Shown: one piece after another, positions 1 to 5,513 of the stretch
Position numbering within the stretch: position 1 is the stretch's first letter
Layout of the letters: the number at the start of each line of letters is the position of its first letter
NCBI GenBank assembly: GCA_028698975.1
Contig: JAQVVK010000031.1
Location: 1 to 15,840 of the forward strand
DNA from: Victivallaceae bacterium
Lineage (GTDB): Bacteria > Verrucomicrobiota > Lentisphaeria > Victivallales > Victivallaceae
DNA: 15,840 nt
Reading direction: 5' to 3'
Translations under genes and position numbers: made by a program
Notes under the pieces: generated by a model
Told to the model about the DNA's origin: nothing
The model's input: only the letters and a program-made list of their open reading frames with translations
Databases searched by the model: none

Positions 1-1507
1 GCAGAAAATAAGTCGGCGCACAACTCCACGCATGACATGCGCTGTTCAATCTGGCGTCGTTATAGGGCGAAAGCATTTCGTCTTCCGGGTCGAACACCTC
101 CCAAAACGTGTCCGCTCCGCGCCGCAGCATTTCACCCCAATACGCTTTCATATGCTCCAGCAGCGAGTTGAAATCGCCCGCTTCCGCATATGCTTGAAGC
201 AAATGGTGGTGCAGAAACGGAGTTCTCGGGCGGATCGCCTCCGGCGTTTGCCTCAGTTGCCGTAGCATTTCCGCCGCGGCTTTTCCAGTAACGACTTCGC
301 CAAGCACCATCCAAATCTGCGACGCGTATGAAATCTCTCCGGCGGGGGTGACAAACAAGCCCTTGTCTTCCCGAAAATATGTCCGGCGAGCCGCATTGGA
401 GATATTGTCCGCTTCCTCTTCCAATCGCTCCGCGTCCTCGATGTGATCGAGTTTTCGCGCCAGACGCGCCGCATGATGCAGGCCGTGCAGATAGACGCCG
501 GTCACCGCGATGACCGGGTCAAAGGTGCACCAGTCGATAAAAGCCCAGCCCAGCTCTTTTGACAAGTGCAACACGCCGTTTTCAAATGCGCCGCGCAGGC
601 AGGAGAACTGCTTCAGCATGATCGGGAAAAAATATTCCGCAAACTTCCGGTCTCCTGTATTCTCCAGATGGTCAAGCAGAAGCGACGCAAAGTGCATCGG
701 ATAGGTCAAGGTCATATCACCGGGATGGGGTTGAGGCCGTTCAAATACACACGATGGGATCACGCCGTTTTCGTTTTGAAACGCCGTCAAAAAGTAGATG
801 CAGTGCTCGACCAGATCAAACCGTTTGAACGTTTCCGCATTTGCCCGCGCCTGCAAATAGAAGTCACCCAGCCATAAACGGCGATCCCGTTTGGGACCGT
901 CTTCAAACACGGTTTGCATACAGTTTCGGAGGGTTCTTTGGGCGGTGCGGTCGAGTTCCGCCATTTCCTCAGACCAGCCCGGTTTCGGCGGCAGTAACTC
1001 TTTGACGCAGCTCTGCGCCTGAAATTGAATATCTTCGAAGATCAGTTTTTTGGGGGTTGCCACCACTTCAATGGCCAAATAACGCATGGAATACCGGCGC
1101 GGCAAGGTCACTTCGCACGGCAGGTCATCGATATTGACCAGTTCGTCTTGTATCCATGCGCGGCTGAGAAGGCCGTGAAACTCGCTTGTATCCACAATTT
1201 CCAGAGGATATTCCGCAAACATGATCTTCAACCGTGTCGGGGAATCCGCGGATGGATTTCCCGGAGCCAGCCTCATTTTCAGGGAGCCGACCAGAGTTTC
1301 GCCAAAATCAAGGATCAATTTATCGCCGTTTTGGAAAAGCCGCCGGTTCCAAGGTGTTTCGGCCTCTTGGGGCTTGACGGCGATACCCTGAAACGCCTTG
1401 GGGTCGGCAACAAAATAAACTTCGGATGCGGGTGAATTATCCCATTTCACAAGTTTGGGAGTGGTTTTCCCGACCATTTTCAACCGGTGATTTTCCGGCA
1501 TCATCAT
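1..1507 (-). CDS. GH78-like alpha-L-rhamnosidase family glycoside hydrolase (3' end outside window)
   Basis: The minus frame is open for 502 codons from ATG 1507 to the window edge with no stop, so the C-terminus is missing. Start choice: AGGAG at 1519-1515 lies 7 nt before the first of three consecutive ATG codons. Residues 1-170 look beta-rich. From about 190 the sequence resembles the alpha/alpha barrel of GH78 enzymes, which release terminal L-rhamnose from glycans. The key block begins at E202-D203-G-P-K-R-D208 and ends in W-L-G-D215. Further on come D-T-F-W-E470 and C-H492-A-W-S. In classical GH78 the block reads D-x-P-Q-R-E, so the usual acid Glu is Asp (D208) here, as I recall for a divergent subfamily. 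No signal peptide is visible, suggesting a cytoplasmic enzyme acting on imported oligosaccharides (inference). Rhamnosidase activity itself is not certain; a related unsaturated or modified sugar could be the substrate. Confidence 0.72.
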   Translation of the reverse strand, partial: MMMPENHRLKMVGKTTPKLVKWDNSPASEVYFVADPKAFQGIAVKPQEAETPWNRRLFQNGDKLILDFGETLVGSLKMRLAPGNPSADSPTRLKIMFAEYPLEIVDTSEFHGLLSRAWIQDELVNIDDLPCEVTLPRRYSMRYLAIEVVATPKKLIFEDIQFQAQSCVKELLPPKPGWSEEMAELDRTAQRTLRNCMQTVFEDGPKRDRRLWLGDFYLQARANAETFKRFDLVEHCIYFLTAFQNENGVIPSCVFERPQPHPGDMTLTYPMHFASLLLDHLENTGDRKFAEYFFPIMLKQFSCLRGAFENGVLHLSKELGWAFIDWCTFDPVIAVTGVYLHGLHHAARLARKLDHIEDAERLEEEADNISNAARRTYFREDKGLFVTPAGEISYASQIWMVLGEVVTGKAAAEMLRQLRQTPEAIRPRTPFLHHHLLQAYAEAGDFNSLLEHMKAYWGEMLRRGADTFWEVFDPEDEMLSPYNDARLNSACHAWSCAPTYFL

Positions 1508-1567
1508 CTCTCATCTCCTAATAATGAGTTCGACTAACTATCAAAAAAACATTCCCGACCGATACGC

Positions 1568-1576
1568 ATTTTAACA
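1568..1576 (-). promoter_or_regulatory. Possible extended -10 promoter for the GH78-like gene
   Basis: On the minus strand TGT-TAAAAT (1576-1568) fits an extended -10 (TGn plus hexamer), about 60 nt before the ATG at 1507. No good -35 hexamer is visible. The surrounding DNA is AT-rich. This is the only promoter-like string I find for this gene. Confidence 0.3.
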
Positions 1577-1724
1577 TGACAAAAAACGAATTGGCGGGAG
1601 AAAAAATTTGGAAGTGTATTTTGCATAACCGGCTAAATTACTATACCGATTTAACCGCATATTGCAAGTGGCCGAATAAACTTCTTTGTGTTTTTTATAT
1701 TGCGGAGAGGGGGGATTCGACAAG

Positions 1725-1765
1725 GAGCGAAGCGACGAAGAGCGCGAGCACCGAGCGAAGCGACG
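1725..1765. repeat. Pair of 13-nt direct repeats inside the tRNA-like element
   Basis: GAGCGAAGCGACG occurs at 1725-1737 and again, exactly, at 1753-1765 (period 28 nt). The whole stretch 1725-1815 is built from permutations of the same GAGCGAAGCG-type words, a low-complexity composition unlike the AT-rich DNA on either side. Confidence 0.7.
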
Positions 1766-1846
1766 GGCGCAGCGCAACCCTCGGTACGAGTGAATCGAGC
1801 GAGCTGCGAAGTAGCCGCGAGAGAAACGCAGTACCCCGAATGTTCC

Positions 1847-1885
1847 GGCGTCGAGAGACGCCATTTTGCCTTGTAAAAGGCAAAA
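1847..1885. repeat. Two adjacent perfect hairpins
   Basis: GGCGTC (1847-1852) and GACGCC (1857-1862) form a 6-bp stem with a 4-nt loop. Immediately after, TTTTGCCTT (1864-1872) and AAGGCAAAA (1877-1885) form a 9-bp stem with loop gtaa. Neither strand has a T-run on the 3' side of the second stem, so it is not a standard terminator. Confidence 0.6.
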
Positions 1886-1909
1886 AAATAACATCTCTCC
1901 ACCAGAAAT

Positions 1910-1937
1910 AAAAAAAGCATTCCCAAATGGGAATGCT
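1910..1937 (-). terminator. Rho-independent terminator of tRNA-Ser
   Basis: AGCATTCCC (1937-1929 on the minus strand after complementing) pairs perfectly with GGGAATGCT across a 4-nt loop, giving a 9-bp stem at 1916-1937. The minus strand then runs into seven T (1916-1910). It lies 13 nt after the encoded CCA end of the tRNA. Confidence 0.85.
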
Positions 1938-1950
1938 AATTTTTAATTTA

Positions 1951-2040
1951 TGGCGGAGAGAGAGGGATTCGAACCCTCGGTGAGCATAAGCCCACAACGA
2001 TTTTCGAGACCGTCGCCTTCGACCACTCAGCCATCTCTCC
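1951..2040 (-). tRNA. tRNA-Ser (anticodon CGA)
   Basis: On the minus strand the acceptor stem GGAGAGA (2040-2034) pairs with TCTCTCC (1961-1955), followed by discriminator G (1954) and an encoded CCA (1953-1951). The anticodon loop is CTCGAAA, giving CGA, which reads the serine codon UCG. The long variable arm (GTGGGC pairing with GCTCAC) is typical of class II tRNA-Ser. The T-arm is GAGGG-TTCGAAT-CCCTC. All four arms fold cleanly, so this looks like a functional gene. It has its own promoter-like sequence upstream and a terminator downstream, and stands alone rather than in a tRNA cluster. Confidence 0.95.
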
Positions 2041-2054
2041 GCGAATGTTTTTTT

Positions 2055-2082
2055 AATATAGCCTTGTTTTGTCAAAACGCAA
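2055..2082 (-). promoter_or_regulatory. Promoter for tRNA-Ser
   Basis: TTGCGT (2082-2077), 16 nt, TATATT (2060-2055) on the minus strand, ending 14 nt before the mature tRNA 5' end, which is consistent with a short leader removed by RNase P. The spacer contains a 6+1+6 perfect inverted repeat, GTTTTG-T-CAAAAC (2066-2078), that could be an operator or chance in AT-rich DNA. Confidence 0.5.
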
Positions 2083-2124
2083 AATCAAATACGCAACTTT
2101 TTAAGTTTTTTTTGGTGATTCGTT

Positions 2125-2157
2125 TTGTAAAATACCGGGAAACGGCTAAATTATAAT
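2125..2157 (+). promoter_or_regulatory. Probable cysS promoter
   Basis: TTGTAA (2125-2130), 16 nt, TAAATT (2147-2152), the same spacing as the accD promoter. A consensus TATAAT also sits at 2152-2157, but it is 21 nt from the TTGTAA box. Either -10 would give a leader of roughly 20-30 nt before the ATG at 2188. Confidence 0.4.
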
Positions 2158-2187
2158 GATTGCATAACCTTTAATTAGGGGTTTTAT

Positions 2188-3600
2188 ATGGAAATCAAGT
2201 TCTACAATACCATGGAGCGACAGGTCACTCCGTTTTCGTCGATCGTACCGGGTAAAGTCGGCATGTACACTTGCGGGCCGACGGTGTATAATTTCGCGCA
2301 TATCGGCAATTTCCGCGCCTATATGTTCGAGGACGTGCTGCGGCGGACGCTGGAATTTTTCGGCTATCAGGTGAAACAGGTGATGAACCTCACCGATGTC
2401 GATGACAAGACGATCCGCGATTCCCGCGCCGCCGGCGTGCCGCTGCGCGACTTTACCGCCAAGTACAAACAGGCGTTTTTCGAGGATCTCAAAGCTCTGA
2501 ATATTCAGCCTGCGGCCGTATATCCGGCTGCCACCGAGCACATCCCCCAGATGATTAAATTGATCGGCGTTCTGATGGATAAGGGGTTCGGCTATCAGGC
2601 CGAGGACAAGTCGATCTATTTTTCCATCGATAAATTCCCGGCCTACGGTCGGCTTGCCCGCATCGACCGCGACAATCAGCGTGCCGGGGTGCGTATCTGC
2701 ACCGATGAATACGCCAAGGACTCGGTGGCCGACTTCGCCTTGTGGAAAGCGTGGGACGAAAAAGACGGCGACGTCTGGTGGGAAAGCCCCTGGGGACGCG
2801 GCCGGCCGGGCTGGCACATCGAGTGCAGTGCCATGTCCAGCGAATATCTGGGCGACGCGTTTGACATTCATACCGGCGGCGTCGATAACATGTTTCCGCA
2901 CCACGAAGATGAAATCGCGCAAAGCGAAGCCGCCTCCGGCAAAAAGTGGGTCAACTGCTGGATGCACTGCGAGCACCTGATGCTCAACGGCGAAAAAATG
3001 TCTAAGTCGCTTGGCAACTTCTACACGCTGCGCGATCTGGTCGCCAAAGGCTGGAGCGGCCGCGAAATCCGCTGGGTGCTGATCGGGGCGCATTATCGCA
3101 AGAAACTCAACTTCACGATGGACGCGCTGGCTCAGGCGCGTGAAACTCTCGGCCGGTTCGACGAGTTCTTCGCCCGGTTGCGTGAAGTAACCGCGGCGGG
3201 CGACGGCTCCGAGATCGCCGACGATGTTGCGGCCGCCCGGGATGAATTTGCCGCCGCCATGGCCGACGACCTCAACATTTCCGAAGCCCTGGCCGCCATG
3301 TTTGATTTGCAGCGCACTTCAAACCGGCTGGCCGACGCCGGCGGTTTGAGCCATGACGGGGCGGCGGCGGTGTTGGCGGCCTACCGCGAATTCGACCGGG
3401 TGATCGGCTGCCTTGACGTCGACTCCGAGAAGAAAAAGGACGAAATCCCGGCCGAAGTGGCCGCCTTGGCCGAGGCACGCTCCGCGGCGCGCAAGGCGAA
3501 AGATTTTGCTGAAAGCGACCGTCTGCGCGGTGAGATCGCCAAGCTCGGATTTGCGGTGGAAGACGCTCCCGGCGGGGCTTTCCGGCTTAAAAAGCTCTGA
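2188..3600 (+). CDS. cysS: Cysteinyl-tRNA synthetase
   Basis: This class I aminoacyl-tRNA synthetase charges tRNA-Cys with cysteine in the cytoplasm. At 470 residues it has the usual length. Visible hallmarks are the ATP-binding HIGN (38-41, the HIGH motif), KMSKS (270-274), and the zinc site that recognises the cysteine thiol: C29 in YTCGP, the cysteine of WHIECS, and the His and Glu of HHEDE. The C-terminal part, with DDLNISEALAA and the helical DALR-like anticodon region, is complete. The start is ATG 2188, with AGGGG about 6 nt upstream. It heads the plus-strand housekeeping run and is separated from accD by 79 nt that contain a promoter-like sequence, so the two need not be cotranscribed. 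No odd features. Confidence 0.97.
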   Translation: MEIKFYNTMERQVTPFSSIVPGKVGMYTCGPTVYNFAHIGNFRAYMFEDVLRRTLEFFGYQVKQVMNLTDVDDKTIRDSRAAGVPLRDFTAKYKQAFFEDLKALNIQPAAVYPAATEHIPQMIKLIGVLMDKGFGYQAEDKSIYFSIDKFPAYGRLARIDRDNQRAGVRICTDEYAKDSVADFALWKAWDEKDGDVWWESPWGRGRPGWHIECSAMSSEYLGDAFDIHTGGVDNMFPHHEDEIAQSEAASGKKWVNCWMHCEHLMLNGEKMSKSLGNFYTLRDLVAKGWSGREIRWVLIGAHYRKKLNFTMDALAQARETLGRFDEFFARLREVTAAGDGSEIADDVAAARDEFAAAMADDLNISEALAAMFDLQRTSNRLADAGGLSHDGAAAVLAAYREFDRVIGCLDVDSEKKKDEIPAEVAALAEARSAARKAKDFAESDRLRGEIAKLGFAVEDAPGGAFRLKKL

Positions 3601-3620
3601 GCTGAAAATCGTCCGCCGGG

Positions 3621-3654
3621 TTGTAATTTGGCATTCGCGGAGTATATTATACTC
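3621..3654 (+). promoter_or_regulatory. Probable accD promoter with palindrome over the -10
   Basis: TTGTAA (3621-3626), 16 nt, TATATT (3643-3648); TATTAT at 3645-3650 with an 18-nt spacer is an alternative. The -10 lies inside an inverted repeat GAGTAT-att-ATACTC (3640-3654), which could bind a repressor. The ATG of accD follows at 3680. Confidence 0.5.
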
Positions 3655-3679
3655 TTAAACATTACGAAAGAACTGCATT

Positions 3680-4534
3680 ATGGCTTTATTCGGCAGCGGT
3701 AAATATTCGACCCTGCGGGTGCCCACCTCGGGCGAACGCAAGATGGTCATTCCCGACGGTTCGTGGGTCAAGTGCAAAAACTGCGGCCAGACGCTCTACA
3801 CCGACCGGCTGATGGATAATCTACTGGTCTGCTGGTATTGCAACTGTCATCTGCCGATGACGGCTCCGGCGCGGATCGTTTCGCTGACCGACCCCGACAG
3901 TTTCAAGGAGTTTGACGACGAGCTGCGTTCGGGCGACCCGCTTAAATTCACCGACTCAAAGCCATACCCGGTGCGTATCGCTGAAAGCGAAGCCAAGACC
4001 CACATGCACGAAGCGGTGGTCTGCGGCAGCGCGCTGCTGGATGGCCGGCCGTATATGCTTGGTGTGATGGATTTCCGTTTTATGGGTGCGTCGATGGGTT
4101 CGGTGGTCGGCGAAAAGATCACCCGTCTGGTCGAGCGGGCCACCGCCGAGAAGATGGCGGCAGTGATCGTGACCGCCTCGGGCGGTGCGCGTATGCAGGA
4201 GGGTATCCTGAGTTTGATGCAAATGCCCAAGACCTGCGCCGCGCTGCAAAGACATGCCGATGCCAAACTGCCCTATATTGCCATATTGACCAACCCGACT
4301 TACGGCGGAGTGACCGCTTCGTTTGCCTCGGTGGGTGACGTGATAATCGCGGAACCCGGGGCGATGATCGGTTTTGCCGGGCCGCGGGTCATTCAGGAAA
4401 CGACCAATTCAAAACTGCCGGAGGGTTTCCAGACGGCGGAGTTTCTGTTGGAAAAAGGGTTGATCGACCGGGTGGTGGAGCGTAAAAATTTACGCAAAGA
4501 ACTCGGCTTGCTGCTTGAATTTTTCAAAAAATAA
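3680..4534 (+). CDS. accD: Acetyl-CoA carboxylase carboxyltransferase subunit beta
   Basis: With AccA, AccD forms the carboxyltransferase that moves the carboxyl group from biotin to acetyl-CoA, making malonyl-CoA for fatty-acid synthesis. The 284-residue protein has the expected order: an N-terminal C4 zinc ribbon (C32-x2-C35-x15-C51-x2-C54), then the crotonase-like fold with SGGARMQEG, PTYGGVTASFASVGD and EPGAMIGFAGPRVI, which line the CoA and biotin sites. Length and spacing match the E. coli type. The ribosome site is weak (GAAAG about 10 nt before the ATG). The partner accA is not in the window, so the beta subunit is encoded apart from it. The SRP RNA gene follows 29 nt after the stop. 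Confidence 0.97.
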   Translation: MALFGSGKYSTLRVPTSGERKMVIPDGSWVKCKNCGQTLYTDRLMDNLLVCWYCNCHLPMTAPARIVSLTDPDSFKEFDDELRSGDPLKFTDSKPYPVRIAESEAKTHMHEAVVCGSALLDGRPYMLGVMDFRFMGASMGSVVGEKITRLVERATAEKMAAVIVTASGGARMQEGILSLMQMPKTCAALQRHADAKLPYIAILTNPTYGGVTASFASVGDVIIAEPGAMIGFAGPRVIQETTNSKLPEGFQTAEFLLEKGLIDRVVERKNLRKELGLLLEFFKK

Positions 4535-4563
4535 GGTACTGTAAGTAAATCGCGATTATTTTC

Positions 4564-4667
4564 GCCGGGGCGGACCCTGTGTGTTGTCAAGTGTGCTAAC
4601 CGAGTCAGGTGGGGAACCAAGCAGCTCCATGCGTTATTTTGACAAGCCGCGGGTAATCTGTTCCGGC
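4564..4667 (+). ncRNA. ffs: Signal recognition particle RNA (4.5S, small bacterial type)
   Basis: This is the RNA core of SRP; it binds Ffh and its receptor to target nascent membrane proteins. The conserved domain IV is plain at 4603-4625: CAGGT-GG-GGAA-CC-AAGCAGC, with the GGAA tetraloop and the AAGCAGC side of the asymmetric loop. The ends close as one long hairpin: GCCGG (4564-4568) pairs with CCGGC (4663-4667), the next six positions pair with G-T wobbles, CCC pairs with GGG, and TTGTCAA pairs with TTGACAA further in. The length of about 104 nt suits the small form without an Alu domain. The two base pairs closing the tetraloop are swapped relative to the E. coli CC-GGAA-GG. Exact transcript ends are inferred from pairing; I see no convincing -35 upstream. 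Confidence 0.93.
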
Positions 4668-4677
4668 GTCTTTTTTT
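4651..4677 (+). terminator. Terminator of the SRP RNA
   Basis: The terminal helix of ffs ends in CCGGC (4663-4667) and is followed by GTC and seven T (4671-4677), so the RNA's own closing stem can act as an intrinsic terminator. It ends 20 nt before the start of rph, so rph may depend on readthrough or on an unseen promoter. Confidence 0.6.
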
Positions 4678-4697
4678 GACCGGAAAGGAAGTTTGAC

Positions 4698-5438
4698 ATG
4701 TCCCGAATCGACAAACGGGCCGACGATGAATTGCGGCCGGTGGTCATTACCCCGGATTTTCTCTCTCATCCGCTGGGTTCCATGCTGATCGGCTGCGGCC
4801 GCACCCGGGTGGTGTGCGCCGCGTCGCTCGATAAATCGGTGCCGCCGTGGATGAAAGCCCGCAAAGTGCCGGGCGGCTGGCTTACCGCCGAATACGGCAT
4901 GTTGCCGGCCTCCACCAATGATCGCATGAAACGGGAAGCCAGCTCCGGCAAACAGGGCGGGCGCACCGTGGAAATACAGCGTCTGATCGGCCGGTCGCTT
5001 CGCATGTCGGTCGATTTGCTCAAGCTCAACGAAAATACCATGCACATTGATTGCGACGTGATCGACGCCGACGGCGGTACGCGCTGCGCCTCGATCACCG
5101 GTGCGTCGGCGGCGGTGGCGGTGGCCTGCCGTCGCGGCATGGCCGACGGATTGCTGACGGAAAGCCCGTTCTGCGAATTGGTGGCGGCGGTGAGCGTCGG
5201 GGTGATCGACGGTGTGCCGATGCTCGATCTCTGTTATGAGGAAGATTCCCGGGCCGATGTGGATATGAATGTGGTGATGACCGAATCGGGTCGGCTGGTG
5301 GAAGTGCAGGGGACGGCGGAGGGCGAACCTTTTTCGCGGTCGCGTCTGAATGAACTGCTGGATCTGGCGACTGTCGGGCTGGAAAAACTTTTTGCCGCCC
5401 AGCATGAGGCGATCGAGCTGGCGTTGAGTTCGAAGTAG
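4698..5438 (+). CDS. rph: Ribonuclease PH
   Basis: RNase PH is a phosphate-dependent 3'-5' exoribonuclease that trims the 3' ends of tRNA precursors and other RNAs, acting as a hexamer. The 246-residue protein shows the family in full: PGGWLTAEYGMLP, REASSGKQGGRTVEIQRLIGR carrying the phosphate-binding arginine, DCDVIDADGGTR-ASITGA, and the metal and catalytic block YEEDSRADVDMNVVMT (D183, D187, D189), then VEVQGTAEGEPFSR. AAGGAAG lies a few bases upstream of the ATG. The gene follows the SRP RNA terminator directly and precedes gatB by 75 nt. Nothing is truncated. An encoded CCA on the tRNA in this window fits a genome that uses 3' exonucleases for tRNA maturation (inference). Confidence 0.97.
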   Translation: MSRIDKRADDELRPVVITPDFLSHPLGSMLIGCGRTRVVCAASLDKSVPPWMKARKVPGGWLTAEYGMLPASTNDRMKREASSGKQGGRTVEIQRLIGRSLRMSVDLLKLNENTMHIDCDVIDADGGTRCASITGASAAVAVACRRGMADGLLTESPFCELVAAVSVGVIDGVPMLDLCYEEDSRADVDMNVVMTESGRLVEVQGTAEGEPFSRSRLNELLDLATVGLEKLFAAQHEAIELALSSK

Positions 5439-5513
5439 CCGATGGCGCCGACCCGGCCTCAACGCAGCGAACGCAATTTGCACGAAAATCAAAACATTCA
5501 ACGGTGAGTGATT

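Larger units (their letters stand above)
1700..1904 (-). other. tRNA-Ser-like, GC-rich structured element of unknown nature
   Basis: Four short blocks match the neighbouring tRNA-Ser in the same order and orientation. Read on the plus strand they are gcggagag (1702-1709, matching 1953-1960), gggattcga (1712-1720, matching 1964-1972), aaccctcggt (1776-1785, matching 1972-1981) and catctctcc (1892-1900, matching 2032-2040). On the minus strand GGAGAG (1900-1895) can therefore pair with CTCTCC (1709-1704) like an acceptor stem, followed by G-CAA instead of G-CCA. Between the blocks lie GC-rich insertions with repeats and hairpins, in place of a D-arm and anticodon arm. It cannot fold as a normal tRNA. 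It may be a decayed tRNA copy carrying inserts, a repeated element found elsewhere in the genome, or the footprint of integration at the tRNA. It overlaps only implausible ORFs. Confidence 0.45.

Noticed and set aside
1864..1889. Hairpin with A/T runs considered as a terminator
   Set aside because: On each strand the T-run is on the 5' side of the stem, not after it.
1700..1904. tmRNA or a second functional tRNA
   Set aside because: Far too short for tmRNA and with no tag reading frame; no D-arm, anticodon arm or paired T-stem, and CAA instead of CCA.
1576..1911. 111-codon plus-strand frame across the repeat element
   Set aside because: Its middle part is low-complexity repeat translated in one of several equally open frames; no ribosome site or recognisable protein.
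2095..2118. AACTT-TTT-AAGTT followed by T-run, considered as a terminator on the plus strand
   Set aside because: Only five AT-rich pairs and no plus-strand gene upstream to terminate.
1695..2156. Open frames over the tRNA-Ser on both strands (products beginning MAEREGFEPS on plus, and containing ERWLSGRRRRSR on minus)
   Set aside because: These are the well-known false translations of a tRNA-Ser gene; the tRNA folds perfectly and the frames have no family features.
2146..3093. 315-codon minus-strand frame opposite cysS
   Set aside because: Antisense shadow of a full-length, motif-complete cysS; composition typical of mirrored coding DNA.
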